Shown here in pieces: positions 25,455 through 39,273 of a DNA stretch of 64,000 nucleotides. The stretch is from Actinomadura livida (GTDB lineage: Bacteria > Actinomycetota > Actinomycetes > Streptosporangiales > Streptosporangiaceae), in contig NZ_BMRO01000005.1 of the NCBI RefSeq assembly GCF_014648675.1, forward strand, positions 181,285 to 245,284, read 5' to 3'. The notes beneath the pieces were generated by a model. The model was not told the origin of the DNA, ran no database searches, and was given only the letters and a program-made list of their open reading frames with translations. Both the position numbers and the translations under genes were made by a program. Every line of letters starts with the position of its first letter. Position 1 is the first letter of the stretch.

Positions 25455-25936
25455 CACCGGCGAGCGGGACGGTTCCGGTAGGCGATGTCGCTGTTCAGCG
25501 CGGTGGCGAACAGGCACCACACCGCGTACGGGACGAGCGCGGCACCCGCGGCGCCATCGGCGCGGGCCGTGCGCCGGATCAACTCGGCGTTGCTCACGTC
25601 CAGCAGGACCGTTCCGACGACTCCCGCGGCCGTGCTGCGCCGGCGGAAGAACAGGACGTTCCACGCCGCGTTCAGCGCCAGGTTGACCCCCAGGCTGGCG
25701 GTCAGGGCCCGCTGCTCGCGCCCCCGGGACCTCAGCAGCGCCCGCCCGCTCGCCCAGGCGATCGACGCGTAGAGCGGCGTCCACACGACCCCGAACGTCC
25801 ACCCCGGCGGTTGCCACGCCGGCTTGGCCAGCGCCCGATACCAGGCGGAATCGGCATCGACCGCCTTGCCGCCCACCGCGGCCGCCACCGCGACCGCCGC
25901 CGAGGTGGCGCCGTAAGTCTTCACCCGGTCCCCCAT
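25454..25936 (-). CDS. TspO/MBR family membrane protein
   Basis: A 160-residue five-helix membrane protein of the tryptophan-rich sensory protein family, which binds porphyrins and related ligands. The ATG at 25936, preceded by AGGGGG, gives the normal length; an ATG at 25966 is possible. Signatures: WYRALAKPAWQPPGWTFGVV, WTPLYASIAWASGRALLR, LNAAWNVLFFRRRS and YAVWCLFATALNSDIAYRN. Co-translated with the photolyase. Divergent from the flavin monooxygenase-like gene across 190 bases. Confidence 0.92.
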   Translation of the reverse strand: MGDRVKTYGATSAAVAVAAAVGGKAVDADSAWYRALAKPAWQPPGWTFGVVWTPLYASIAWASGRALLRSRGREQRALTASLGVNLALNAAWNVLFFRRRSTAAGVVGTVLLDVSNAELIRRTARADGAAGAALVPYAVWCLFATALNSDIAYRNRPARR

Positions 25937-26126
25937 CGGCCCCCCTTGCTCGCTCCCCAGCTTCATGAACTGGCCCTTCCCCCTGAGGTGCCCCTCACCC
26001 CCCGCACCGGCCACGGAAGATTCTCAGAAGAATTTCCGGAGAAAGTGTCGGATCGGGGCAGCGGCGTTCGTGGCAGGGGTGAGACGCCGACCAGGGCGCC
26101 CGAGAGAACGGATGAGGACGGCGACC

Positions 26127-26957
26127 ATGACCGATTCCACGGCAACCCGCGCAACCAAGCCCTTCCGATTCGGGGTCGTCGCCCCGCTCACCACGGACCT
26201 TCCGACGTGGCGAGACCGCGTGCGCCGCATCGCCGGCAGCGGCTACTCCACGCTGCTGATGCCCGACGTCCCGAAATGGCAGCCGGCGCCCGCACCCACG
26301 CTGGCCGCCGCGGCCGGCCTCGCCGACCTGCGGGTGGGCACCTGGGTGTACGCCTCCCCGCTGCGCCCGGCTTGGAGCACCGCGTGGGAGGCGCACTCGC
26401 TGTCGGTGCTCACCGACGGCCGCTTCGAGATGGGCATCGGCACCGGCAGGCCCGGCATCGAAGACGAACTCCGCGAACTGGGGCTGCCCGTCACACGACC
26501 GGGCGAGCGGCTGGCCCAGGTGCGCGAGACCGTGACGAGGCTGCGCGAACTCGACGGTCCCGACCTGCACACGCCGGTGGTCATGGCCGTGCGCGGCCCG
26601 AAGGCCCGGGCACTGGCGGCCGAGTTCGCGGACACGGTCACCTTCGCGCTGATGCCGGGGGACGACAGGGCCGAGATGACGCGGTTGGTACGCGACTTCC
26701 GCACCGACCGGGACGTGGAACTCTCGCAGCACGTCGCGGTGGTCGGCGACTCGGTGGCGCCCTTCATGGCGTCTCCCGACACCGACCCCGCCGCGCTTCG
26801 AGCGGCGGACTCGCTGGCGGTGCTTCCGGACGACCCCGCGGCGGCCGCCGAGGAGATCCAGCGGCGGCGGGAGGAGATCGGCTTCTCCTACTTCGTCTTC
26901 GGCGCCGACTTCGCCGAGAAACTCGCTCCGGTCGTGGCCGAACTGGCCGGACACTAG
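26127..26957 (+). CDS. LLM-class flavin-dependent oxidoreductase
   Basis: A 276-residue luciferase-like monooxygenase fold protein that binds FMN or F420. The start at 26127 (MTDSTATR) has a GAGGA site; an ATG at 26112 is also in frame. Signatures: FRFGVVAPLTTDLPTWRDRV, LADLRVGTWVYASPLRPAWS, LSVLTDGRFEMGIGTGRPGIE and a TIM-barrel C-half. This is the short F420-type TIGR03621-like group by eye. Substrate unknown. The YCII and sigma genes follow 71 bases later, possibly as one transcript. Confidence 0.88.
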   Translation: MTDSTATRATKPFRFGVVAPLTTDLPTWRDRVRRIAGSGYSTLLMPDVPKWQPAPAPTLAAAAGLADLRVGTWVYASPLRPAWSTAWEAHSLSVLTDGRFEMGIGTGRPGIEDELRELGLPVTRPGERLAQVRETVTRLRELDGPDLHTPVVMAVRGPKARALAAEFADTVTFALMPGDDRAEMTRLVRDFRTDRDVELSQHVAVVGDSVAPFMASPDTDPAALRAADSLAVLPDDPAAAAEEIQRRREEIGFSYFVFGADFAEKLAPVVAELAGH

Positions 26958-27028
26958 GCAGAGTCGTTCGCAGCCGCGGGCGGGGCTTGGCCACGCGCGC
27001 GTCCCAGACCACAGGAGATGATCTTCAG

Positions 27029-27352
27029 ATGCAGTACCTGGTTTCCGTGATCGACGACAAGAGCGATCCCGGCAGCACCGACAGGCAGCCCGCCATCAGC
27101 GCGTTCAACGACCGGCTGATCGCCGAGGGCTACTGGGTCTTCGCGGGCGGGCTCGCCGACACCGACACGGCCACGGTCGTCGACAACCGGGGCGAGGAGG
27201 CGGTGTTCAGCGACGGGCCCTTCGTGGAGTCGAAGGAGTACCTCGCCGGCGTCTGGGTGTGGGAGGCCCCCGATCTGGACGTGGCGCTCCGGCTGGCCGC
27301 CGAGGCGTCTGAGGTCTGCGACCGGAAGATCGAGGTGCGGCCGTTCCGGTGA
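27029..27352 (+). CDS. YCII/DGPF-domain protein, partner of ECF42 sigma factor
   Basis: A 107-residue DGPF (YCII-related) protein from the ATG at 27029 with CAGGAG upstream. The DGPF motif is literal (VFSDGPFVESKEYLAGVWVW) and is preceded by MQYLVSVIDDKSDPG. DGPF genes are the conserved neighbours of ECF42 sigma factors and may modulate them or act in the same stress response. The stop overlaps the sigma start (GTGA). Confidence 0.93.
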   Translation: MQYLVSVIDDKSDPGSTDRQPAISAFNDRLIAEGYWVFAGGLADTDTATVVDNRGEEAVFSDGPFVESKEYLAGVWVWEAPDLDVALRLAAEASEVCDRKIEVRPFR

Positions 27353-28584
27353 GCGACGCCGCGGAGTCGATAACCCGGGTCCACCGCGCCGAGTGGGCAC
27401 GGGTGGTGGCCGCCCTGACCAGGCGGTTCGGTGACCTCGACATCGCCGAGGAGGCGGCGGCCGAGGCGTTCGCGGCGGCGGTCGAGCGGTGGCCCGCCGA
27501 GGGCGTCCCGCCCAACCCGGGCGGCTGGCTGACCACCACCGCGAGCCGCAAGGCCATCGACCGGATCCGGCGCGAGAACAAGCGCGACGACAAGCACAAG
27601 GAGGCTCGGATGGTCTACGACGACGACCCGCCCGAGCCCGTCGGCGCCATCGACGACGACCGGCTCCGGCTGATCTTCACCTGCTGCCACCCGGCGCTCG
27701 CGCCGGAGGCCCGCGTCGCGCTGACGCTGCGCCTGGTCGCCGGGCTGACCGTCCCCGAGATCGCCCGCGCGTTCCTGGTGCAGGAACCCGCCATGGGGCA
27801 GCGGATCACCCGCGCCAAGGCCAAGATCAAGGCCGCGCGCATCCCGTACCGGGTGCCGTCCGCCGAGGACCTCCCGGCACGCGTCTCCGGCGTCCTCGCC
27901 GTCCTGTACCTGGTGTTCAACGAGGGCTACCTGGCGACCGGCCCCGGCACCGATCCGGTGCGTCCCGGCCTGACGGCCGAGGCGATCCGGCTCGCCCGCC
28001 TGATCCGCGCCCTGCTGCCGGACGACGGGGAGGCGGCCGGGCTGCTGGCGCTGATGCTGCTCACCGAGGCCCGCCGCACCGCCCGGGTCTCGGCCGGCGG
28101 CGAACTGGTCACCCTGGCCGAGCAGGACCGCGGGTCCTGGGACGCGGCGCTGATCGCCGAGGGGCACCGGCTGGTACGCGAGCGCCTCGCGGCGGCCGCG
28201 GCGGGCACGCCTCCGGGCCGCTACCAGATCCTGGCGGCGATCAACGCCGTGCACACCTCGGTCCGCGACGCACGCGACACCGACTGGTCCCAGATCCTGG
28301 CCCTCTACGACCAGCTCGTCCGCCTCGACCGCTCGCCGATCGTCGCCCTCAACCGGGCCGTCGCGGTCGCCGAACTCGACGGCCCCGAGGTGGCACTGGC
28401 GGCCGTAGACCGGCTCCAGGACCGGCTGGCCGGCTACCACGCCTTCCACGCCATCCGCGCCGACCTGCTGCGCCGCCTGGGCGACGGCCACCGGTCGCGC
28501 GCCGCGTACGACAAGGCCATCGAGCTGGCGGGCAACACCGCCGAGGTCGCCTACCTGACCCGCCGCCGCGACCAGCTGGGATAG
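27349..28584 (+). CDS. ECF42-group RNA polymerase sigma factor with C-terminal TPR-like extension
   Basis: A 411-residue protein. Sigma region 2 (VHRAEWARVVAALTRRFGDL, WLTTTASRKAIDRIRRENKR) and region 4 (LTLRLVAGLTVPEIARAFLV, QRITRAKAKIKAARIPYR) are followed by a C-terminal extension of about 200 residues (YLVFNEGYLA...LLALMLLTEARRTAR...AINAVHTSVRDA...YDQLVRLDRSPIVALNRAVA...RAAYDKAIELAGN). This is the ECF42 architecture; such sigmas lack a classical anti-sigma factor and use the extension for control. Translationally coupled to the DGPF gene. Its target promoters cannot be read here. Confidence 0.94.
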   Translation: MSDAAESITRVHRAEWARVVAALTRRFGDLDIAEEAAAEAFAAAVERWPAEGVPPNPGGWLTTTASRKAIDRIRRENKRDDKHKEARMVYDDDPPEPVGAIDDDRLRLIFTCCHPALAPEARVALTLRLVAGLTVPEIARAFLVQEPAMGQRITRAKAKIKAARIPYRVPSAEDLPARVSGVLAVLYLVFNEGYLATGPGTDPVRPGLTAEAIRLARLIRALLPDDGEAAGLLALMLLTEARRTARVSAGGELVTLAEQDRGSWDAALIAEGHRLVRERLAAAAAGTPPGRYQILAAINAVHTSVRDARDTDWSQILALYDQLVRLDRSPIVALNRAVAVAELDGPEVALAAVDRLQDRLAGYHAFHAIRADLLRRLGDGHRSRAAYDKAIELAGNTAEVAYLTRRRDQLG

Positions 28585-28608
28585 CCCCCGTCCCTTTCAA
28601 GGAAGGCA

Positions 28609-28639
28609 GGGTGGAGCCAGGCCGCGCCCGGCTCCACCC
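28609..28639. terminator. Bidirectional hairpin between sigma factor and esterase genes
   Basis: Inverted repeat GGGTGGAGCC (28609-28618) with GGCTCCACCC (28630-28639), loop 11 bases, located between the two convergent stops. Confidence 0.7.
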
Positions 28640-28654
28640 CGTTGTGCAGGTGTG

Positions 28655-30019
28655 TCACTGGAACTGTGCGAAGAACCTCCAGATCTCTCCCTTGGTCCAG
28701 GTGGCGACACCGCTCTCGCTGGAGGAGCCGTCAACCGGAGCGGGGATGTGGCCTCCATCGAAAGCGGCCCATTGGACCGGATACCCGGCGCGGCAGCCCG
28801 AGTAGGCGGTGGTGATGTGCGTCCGGCTGCCCTGGGCGGGCTCCCGCGGGCTCTGGGGACTGCAGCCGTTGTTGGCGACGAACTTGTCCCGCAGGGACCG
28901 TCCTTGCGCGATGTTGAGGACGGAGTCGCCGATGCCGTGGATTCCGAAGTAGGCGATGGGCTGGGCGCCGCCGCTGCACCCGCTGATCTGCGCGCCGGAG
29001 ATGACCGCGACGGCCCTGAAGTCGTTCGCCCGGGCGCAGGCGAGGGCGTAGCTCATACCGCCGCCCCAGCTGAATCCCGTGGCGAAACGCTGTGTCGTGT
29101 CGACGCAGAGGCCGTCCTCGATCCGCCGGATCATGTCGTCGACGAAGGTGACGTCCTCACCGCCCGAATTGGCCCATCCGTTGCCGAGGCCCTGGGGGGC
29201 GACGAGGATCGCGCTGTTGTTCGACTGTTCCTGCTGGCCGTAGTACGACCAGGCGCTCCCGCTCGTTCCACCCGACGCGACGTCGACGGCGGTGCCGCCC
29301 CGCCAGTGGAACGCGAAGATCAGCCGGTAGCGGTGGTCGCTGTCGTAGCCGTCGGGAACCCTGAGGATGAAGCTGCGGCTCTTGCCGCCGCTCTGGATGG
29401 TGTGCGTACCGCTGGTGAGCGTCGGCGCGCTGCCGCACCCGCCATCGCCACCGCCGCCGGACGACAGCTCGACCATCTGCCACTGCTGGTTGGCGCCGCC
29501 CCAGTCGGTGTACTGGACGACGCTGCCGCCGTCGGCGGTGGAGGCGCCCTGGACCTCCACCGCCTTGCCGCTGCTGCGGCTGATCAGCCGGACGTGGCCC
29601 GCGTCGGAGTCGGCCAGGCGGAACTGCTGGTTGGTCCCGCCGTGGTCGGCCCACTGCTGGATCGCGGCACCGTCGGCCGTCGAGGCGCCGGCCACGTCGA
29701 GCACCTTGCCCGAGTGCCGTGCCTTCAGCCGGTAGAAGCCGCCGCCGGAGTCCACGAACCGCCACTGCTGGTTGGCTCCGTCGTTCCGCGTCCACTGGGT
29801 GACCCGCGCGCCGTCGCCGGTGGACGAGTCGTAGACGTCCAGCGCCTTGCCGCTGTTGCGGTTGACCAGGACGTACCAGGCATCGGTGTCCACCGCCGCC
29901 GCGTCGGCCGGCGCCGGGGTCACCGCGACGAGCGCCCCGGCCGCGAGGGCCGCCGCCACCGCGGCGGCGAACCGTGACCAGCGGCGTCGCCCTCGCGAGG
30001 CCGCAGCGTAGATCTTCAT
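28655..30019 (-). CDS. Secreted CE1-type esterase with N-terminal ricin/CBM13-like module
   Basis: A 454-residue protein with a signal peptide (basic start, then FAAAVAAALAAGALVAVTPAPADAAA). Residues about 45-190 are a RICIN-type lectin module with three repeats ([37 protein letters not shown], each closed by an NQQW/NQQF). The catalytic part after a Gly linker is a polyhydroxybutyrate-depolymerase/feruloyl-esterase-like alpha/beta hydrolase: HWRGG oxyanion start, nucleophile GFSWGGGMS, and the catalytic His in FDGGHIPAP. It probably cleaves ferulate or acetate esters from arabinoxylan. It lies 27 bases downstream of the xylanase, in one operon. Confidence 0.9.
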   Translation of the reverse strand: MKIYAAASRGRRRWSRFAAAVAAALAAGALVAVTPAPADAAAVDTDAWYVLVNRNSGKALDVYDSSTGDGARVTQWTRNDGANQQWRFVDSGGGFYRLKARHSGKVLDVAGASTADGAAIQQWADHGGTNQQFRLADSDAGHVRLISRSSGKAVEVQGASTADGGSVVQYTDWGGANQQWQMVELSSGGGGDGGCGSAPTLTSGTHTIQSGGKSRSFILRVPDGYDSDHRYRLIFAFHWRGGTAVDVASGGTSGSAWSYYGQQEQSNNSAILVAPQGLGNGWANSGGEDVTFVDDMIRRIEDGLCVDTTQRFATGFSWGGGMSYALACARANDFRAVAVISGAQISGCSGGAQPIAYFGIHGIGDSVLNIAQGRSLRDKFVANNGCSPQSPREPAQGSRTHITTAYSGCRAGYPVQWAAFDGGHIPAPVDGSSSESGVATWTKGEIWRFFAQFQ

Positions 30020-30046
30020 CGATTCACCCTTTCCGCTTGCCGCAGG

Positions 30047-35102
<5,056 letters not shown>

Positions 35103-35151
35103 CCGTCCCCTCAAGAGCACCTACACCGACCCGATCTTCCACCAGTTTGAA

Positions 35152-35769
35152 TCAGCCGTGGGGCCAGAGGAACAGGGCGACCGATGCCACCAGCAGACCG
35201 GCCATTGTGCCGCGGTAGATGAGCCACGTCCGCGGCGAGCCGAGAGATTTCTGGAGCGCGGCGCCGAACACCAGCCAAGGCAGGCAACTGGGCAGTGCGG
35301 CGAGCATGAACAGAACCGTGAGGATGAGGGACCGGCTCAAGATCCCGCCGTGTTGGTTCAGGTAAGTGGCGTTGGCGGCGACGCTGATCAGCCAGCCTTT
35401 GGGGTTGGCCCATTGGAAAGCGGCCATGCCGAAGAAGCCGGACCAGGCAGAGGAATTCGCGTCTGCTTCCGTAAAGGGTGCGGTCGCGATCCCCCACGCC
35501 ATCCAGCAGAGCAGCACCGCGCCGCCCCACTTGAGGGTCTCCAGGAGCCAAGGGCGGTCGAGGAGCAGGCCGCCGATTCCCAAGGTGACGGCCAGCAGCA
35601 TGGCGCTCATCCCGATCACCTGCCCGAGCAGGCTCGGCATCCCCCGCCGTACACCGCCCTTCGCGCCCGCGGCGGCCAGCAGCACGTTACTGGGACCGGG
35701 AGTTCCCGCGGCCACCGCGGCGAACGTCATGAACGCGATCGCCTGGGCCGGGGAGAGGGAGACTTCCAT
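35152..35769 (-). CDS. LysE/RhtB family amino-acid exporter
   Basis: A 205-residue, six-helix LysE-superfamily translocator exporting amino acids or similar small solutes. Signature: FAAVAAGTPGPSNVLLAAAG in the first helix (family TPGPN/S), then ANPKGWLISVAANATYLNQH. Complete length. Divergent from the AraC gene with only 22 bases between starts, so the regulator very probably controls it. Confidence 0.92.
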   Translation of the reverse strand: MEVSLSPAQAIAFMTFAAVAAGTPGPSNVLLAAAGAKGGVRRGMPSLLGQVIGMSAMLLAVTLGIGGLLLDRPWLLETLKWGGAVLLCWMAWGIATAPFTEADANSSAWSGFFGMAAFQWANPKGWLISVAANATYLNQHGGILSRSLILTVLFMLAALPSCLPWLVFGAALQKSLGSPRTWLIYRGTMAGLLVASVALFLWPHG

Positions 35770-35791
35770 GGCTTCTCCTTAGACTCCGCAT

Positions 35792-36670
35792 ATGGCGTCC
35801 AGAGTGGCCAGACCGCATCGCACCGGTATTGAACGATCGTGTGTCGCGGGCGAATGGGTGGAAACCAGGGGACCCGTGGACGGCGTGGAACTGTTCCGAG
35901 CCGGGCTGCGCGGCCACCCGTACAGCCGGCACCGGCACGACGTCTACGCCGTCGGGGTCACCGAAGCGGGGGCCCAGGCGTTCCACTACCGGGGAACGGT
36001 GGAGCGCAGCGCCCCGGGACAGGTCTTCGTGCTGCATCCCGACGAGTTGCACGACGGCTGGGCCGACGGGCCGGACCTCCTCGGCTACGCGCAGGTCTAT
36101 GTCGCCCCCGCCCGCATCGCCGACGCCCTGTCGGCCATCACCGGACGACCGACGCCGCTGCCCTTCGCCGCCCCGGTGACCGACGACCCGGTCCTCGCGC
36201 GCACGATACGGGCGGCGTTCGAAGCGACGACCGAGCCGCTGGCGCTCGACGCCTTGGTCCTGGAGCTTGCCGAGGGCCTGCTCCGGTGCAGGGCAACAGC
36301 GCCCCGCGCTCCTGACCGGCCCAGCCGCCTCGACCTGGCCGCCCTCGATCGCGGCCGAGAGTTCCTGGAGAACCGGCCGGTGGTCGTGCGCTCCAGCGAA
36401 CTGGAGGCGGTCACGGGCCTCGACCGCTACCAGTTCGCACGCCAGTTCCGTGCCCTGTACGGCACCAGTCCCTACCGATACTCGATCATGCGCCGCCTCG
36501 ACCTCGCCCGCGAAAAGCTGCGCATGGCCAGGCCCCTGGCGGAGACCGCTCTCGCGGCCGGCTTCGCAGACCAAGCCCACTTCACCCGAATGTTCAAGGC
36601 GGCATTCGGCATGACACCTGGCTGCTACGCGAGGCTATGCAGAAGGCCAGGTCCGTATCCGGAGCCATGA
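35792..36670 (+). CDS. AraC-family transcriptional regulator
   Basis: A 292-residue regulator with an N-terminal cupin-type sensor domain (HPYSRHRHDVYAVGVTEAGA, PGQVFVLHPDELHDGW) and a C-terminal double HTH (VRSSELEAVTGLDRYQFARQ, FRALYGTSPYRYSIMRRLDL, ETALAAGFADQAHFTRMFKA, FGMTPGCYARL). It pairs with the divergent LysE exporter, a common regulator-exporter arrangement. Its last 11 codons overlap a DHFR-family gene fragment in another frame, so the C-terminal tail may be altered. Confidence 0.92.
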   Translation: MASRVARPHRTGIERSCVAGEWVETRGPVDGVELFRAGLRGHPYSRHRHDVYAVGVTEAGAQAFHYRGTVERSAPGQVFVLHPDELHDGWADGPDLLGYAQVYVAPARIADALSAITGRPTPLPFAAPVTDDPVLARTIRAAFEATTEPLALDALVLELAEGLLRCRATAPRAPDRPSRLDLAALDRGREFLENRPVVVRSSELEAVTGLDRYQFARQFRALYGTSPYRYSIMRRLDLAREKLRMARPLAETALAAGFADQAHFTRMFKAAFGMTPGCYARLCRRPGPYPEP

Positions 36671-36870
36671 CGAGCGCCGCTGTTCGACACGGCGGCCAGA
36701 TGCTGGCCGCAGGGCTCATCGACGAGGTCGCCATGGACGTCGCGCCAGTGGTGCTCGGGTCCGGCAAGCGCTACTTCGGGCCGGTCGACGCGCAGCACCT
36801 GTTGGAAGATCCCGACGTGGTGATCCAGGGCAACCGGGTCCTCCACCTGCGCTATCGAGTGCGCCGGTAG
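36637..36870 (+). pseudogene. C-terminal fragment of a DHFR/RibD-C family gene
   Basis: Only 77 codons remain. The sequence from GGQMLAAGLIDEVAMDVAPV through VLGSGKRYFGPVDAQHLLED to HLRYRVRR is the C-terminal third of a dihydrofolate-reductase-family protein; the N-terminal two thirds, with the cofactor loops, are missing. It overlaps the 3' end of the AraC gene, which marks the deletion junction. Relatives are at 39274, 39865 and 57359. Unlikely to be functional. Confidence 0.75.
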
Positions 36871-36877
36871 CAAGGGA

Positions 36878-37834
36878 TCACCACCGCGTGATGAGCGGTG
36901 CGTCGGGCTTGTGTCGCCAGGACGCGGTGATGCGGACGAGGCGGGCCGGGGCGGCGATGCCGTGCAAGGTCGCGATCTTGCCGCCGGTGATGTCGAACGC
37001 CACGACGCCGACGACCTGGTCATCGAGCACGACGATGATGGCGGGGGTGTCGTTGACGAGCGCGTAGTGGATGGCGGGCGCACCGCCGAGTCGCCGCTTC
37101 GCAAGGGCGGGTTGGAAGCCGGCCCGCGCGATGGTGGCGATGCCCTGCGGAGTGTCGTAGCGCAGCAGCGTCCTGGTCAGCCCGGCGCCGTCGGAGATCG
37201 CGGTCGCGTCGTCGGTGAGCAGCGCCATCAGCCGTTCGGTGCGGCCCGAGGAGGCGGCGGCGAGGAACTCCTCGACGATCCTGCGGGCGGATGCGGGGTC
37301 GACATCACCGCCGCGGCGGCGCGCGGCGGTGATGCGGCGACGGGCCCGGTGCAGGTGCTGCTGGCTAGCGGACTCGGTGATGTCGAGGATCTCGCCGATC
37401 TCGGCATGGCCGTAGGAGAACGCCTCACGCAGCAGGTAGACGGCCCGCTCGACCGGCGACAGGCGCTCCATGAGGGTCAGCACGGCCAGCGAGACCGCTT
37501 CGCGCTGCTCGGCGGTGTCGGCCGGGCCGAGCATCGGATCGCCGTCCAGGAGCGGCTCGGGCAGCCAGGCCCCGACGGTGCGTTCGCGGCGGGCCCGCGC
37601 CGAGCGGAGCCGGTCGAGGCACAGGTTGGTGACGACCTTGGTCAGCCATGCCTCCGGCACCTCGATCCGCCGCCGGTCGGCCTCCTGCCAGTGCAGGAAC
37701 GCGTCCTGGACGGCGTCTTCGGCGTCGGCGGCGGAGCCCAGCAGCCGGTACGCCAGTGCGGCCAGCCGGTTCCGGCTGGCCTCGAACCGGCCGACGTCGA
37801 AGCGATCGGTGGCGGCGGCGTCCACGCAGACCAA
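36878..37834 (-). CDS. ECF41-group (SigJ-like) sigma factor with SnoaL-like C-terminal domain
   Basis: A 318-residue protein. Region 2 (FEASRNRLAALAYRLLGSAA, DAEDAVQDAFLHWQEADR) and region 4 (RLSPVERAVYLLREAFSYGH, AEIGEILDITESASQQHLHR) are followed by a C-terminal SnoaL_2-like domain (RRIVEEFLAAASSGRTERLM...LLTDDATAISDGAG...VVGVVAFDITGGKIATLHGI). The extension takes the place of an anti-sigma factor in ECF41 proteins. The oxidoreductase 9 bases upstream on the same strand is the kind of partner (carboxymuconolactone decarboxylase/oxidoreductase/epimerase) known for this group. Confidence 0.93.
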   Translation of the reverse strand: MVCVDAAATDRFDVGRFEASRNRLAALAYRLLGSAADAEDAVQDAFLHWQEADRRRIEVPEAWLTKVVTNLCLDRLRSARARRERTVGAWLPEPLLDGDPMLGPADTAEQREAVSLAVLTLMERLSPVERAVYLLREAFSYGHAEIGEILDITESASQQHLHRARRRITAARRRGGDVDPASARRIVEEFLAAASSGRTERLMALLTDDATAISDGAGLTRTLLRYDTPQGIATIARAGFQPALAKRRLGGAPAIHYALVNDTPAIIVVLDDQVVGVVAFDITGGKIATLHGIAAPARLVRITASWRHKPDAPLITRW

Positions 37835-37843
37835 CCTAGGCGG

Positions 37844-39064
37844 CTACGCGGCCGGCGTCTCGGCGGACGCGGCCGCCCGCCCGGCGACCGCATCCGGCGC
37901 GGCGGCCAGGCGGCGCGGGCGCTTGGGCAGGCCGAACGTCGGATGCGCGGTGCCCCACAGCGCCCCCCTTTGGAGGAACTCCTTGACCCGCATGACCTTC
38001 CGGCCGCCCATGTACCTCGGCCTGGCCTGCGCCGCACCGTCGATCAGCTGCAGGATCCCGTCCCGCCGTCCGAGGCTGATGGCGTTGTACCGGTAGGCCA
38101 GCTTGACGTGCGCGATCTCGCGGCCGGTCAGGCGTCCCACGATCGCGCTGATGGCCTGGCGGCTGGTGTAGCCGGCCGAACCGCAGTTCATCGGCAGCGG
38201 CCGGCCACTGTCGCCGAGGACGTGGACGCTGTCGCCGACGGCGTAGACGTTCGGGTGCGAGACCGACCGCATGGTGCGATCGACGATGACCTGACCCTGT
38301 TCGGTGACCTCGAGGCCGCCGGCGGCGGCGATGGGACTGACCGCGAACCCCGCCGTCCACACGGTCGCGTCGGACGCCAGGACGGTGCCGTCGCCGCACC
38401 GCACCCGCCCGGCCTCGACGGCTTCGACGCCGGTGTGCTCCAGGACGGTGACGCCCAGCCGGTCGCAGGCCCGGCGCAGGTGGCCGCGGGCTCCGGGGGA
38501 GAGCCGGGCGCCCACCTCGCCGCGGGCGAGAAGCGCCACCGACAGGCCGGGCCGGAATTCGGCGACCTCGGTTGCGGTCTCGATGCCCGTCAACCCGTCG
38601 CCGACGACCAGCACGCTCCCGCCTCCACCCTGCCTGTCCAGGCTTTCCAGGCGCTCGCGCAGGCGCAGCGCCGAGGGCATTCCGGCGACGTCGAAGGCGT
38701 GCTCGGCCACGCCGGGGACGCTCAGATCGGCGACGCGGCTGCCGAGCGCGTACAACAGCGTGTCGTAGCCGACCTCGCCGCCTCCCTCGGCGTCGGCCAC
38801 GGCGACGACCTGGCGTTCAGGGTCGACGGCGGTGACGCGCGCCACCCGCAGCCGTATCCCCGTGCCCGCGAAGACGTCGGTGAGCGGCGGCGCGTCGACC
38901 TCCAGGCCGGCCGCCAGCTGGTTCAGCCGCTGCCGCTGGACGAAGTGCGGCACGGCGTTGACCACGGTGATCTCGGTGTCCGCCGGCGAGAGCCGACGGG
39001 CCAGGTTCCCGGCCACGTAGGCCCCGGCATAGCCGGCGCCGAGGACGACGATGCGGTGCTTCAT
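37844..39064 (-). CDS. NAD(P)/FAD-dependent oxidoreductase (type II NADH dehydrogenase-like)
   Basis: A 406-residue flavoprotein from the ATG at 39064. Two Rossmann folds are visible: FAD-binding HRIVVLGAGYAGAYVAGNLA at the start and NAD-binding SVLVVGDGLTGIETATEVAE (consensus GxGxxG read as GDGLTG) in the middle; VYAVGDSVHV closes the FAD site. No CxxC disulfide, so it is NDH-2-like rather than a thiol reductase. It sits directly upstream of the ECF41 gene, which is probably both its co-transcribed partner and its regulator. Confidence 0.92.
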   Translation of the reverse strand: MKHRIVVLGAGYAGAYVAGNLARRLSPADTEITVVNAVPHFVQRQRLNQLAAGLEVDAPPLTDVFAGTGIRLRVARVTAVDPERQVVAVADAEGGGEVGYDTLLYALGSRVADLSVPGVAEHAFDVAGMPSALRLRERLESLDRQGGGGSVLVVGDGLTGIETATEVAEFRPGLSVALLARGEVGARLSPGARGHLRRACDRLGVTVLEHTGVEAVEAGRVRCGDGTVLASDATVWTAGFAVSPIAAAGGLEVTEQGQVIVDRTMRSVSHPNVYAVGDSVHVLGDSGRPLPMNCGSAGYTSRQAISAIVGRLTGREIAHVKLAYRYNAISLGRRDGILQLIDGAAQARPRYMGGRKVMRVKEFLQRGALWGTAHPTFGLPKRPRRLAAAPDAVAGRAAASAETPAA

Positions 39065-39273
39065 GCGCTGCTCCTGTCGGTTCGCTTGCTCCTCGTGACT
39101 TGAGCGGAGCAGCGCCCCGATAGCTGACAGGAACCGCATATGGCATGGGTCACACCCCATAGGCGCGGGAGCCGAGTGTCAGCGGTGGCGGTGAGAACGC
39201 CTGCCGACCACCATTCGCCTCGGCACGGGTCGTTCGAGGGATCACAGTTTCGGCGCGGAACGGGGTTCGCCGG

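Noticed and set aside
25965..27352. Continuous fusion of the flavin oxidoreductase with YCII protein
   Set aside because: The joined frame belongs to a different reading of the oxidoreductase region; two separate genes with their own ribosome sites explain it.
28652..29977. 441-codon plus-strand frame
   Set aside because: Antisense to the esterase gene, which has a signal peptide, lectin repeats and a GxSxG motif.
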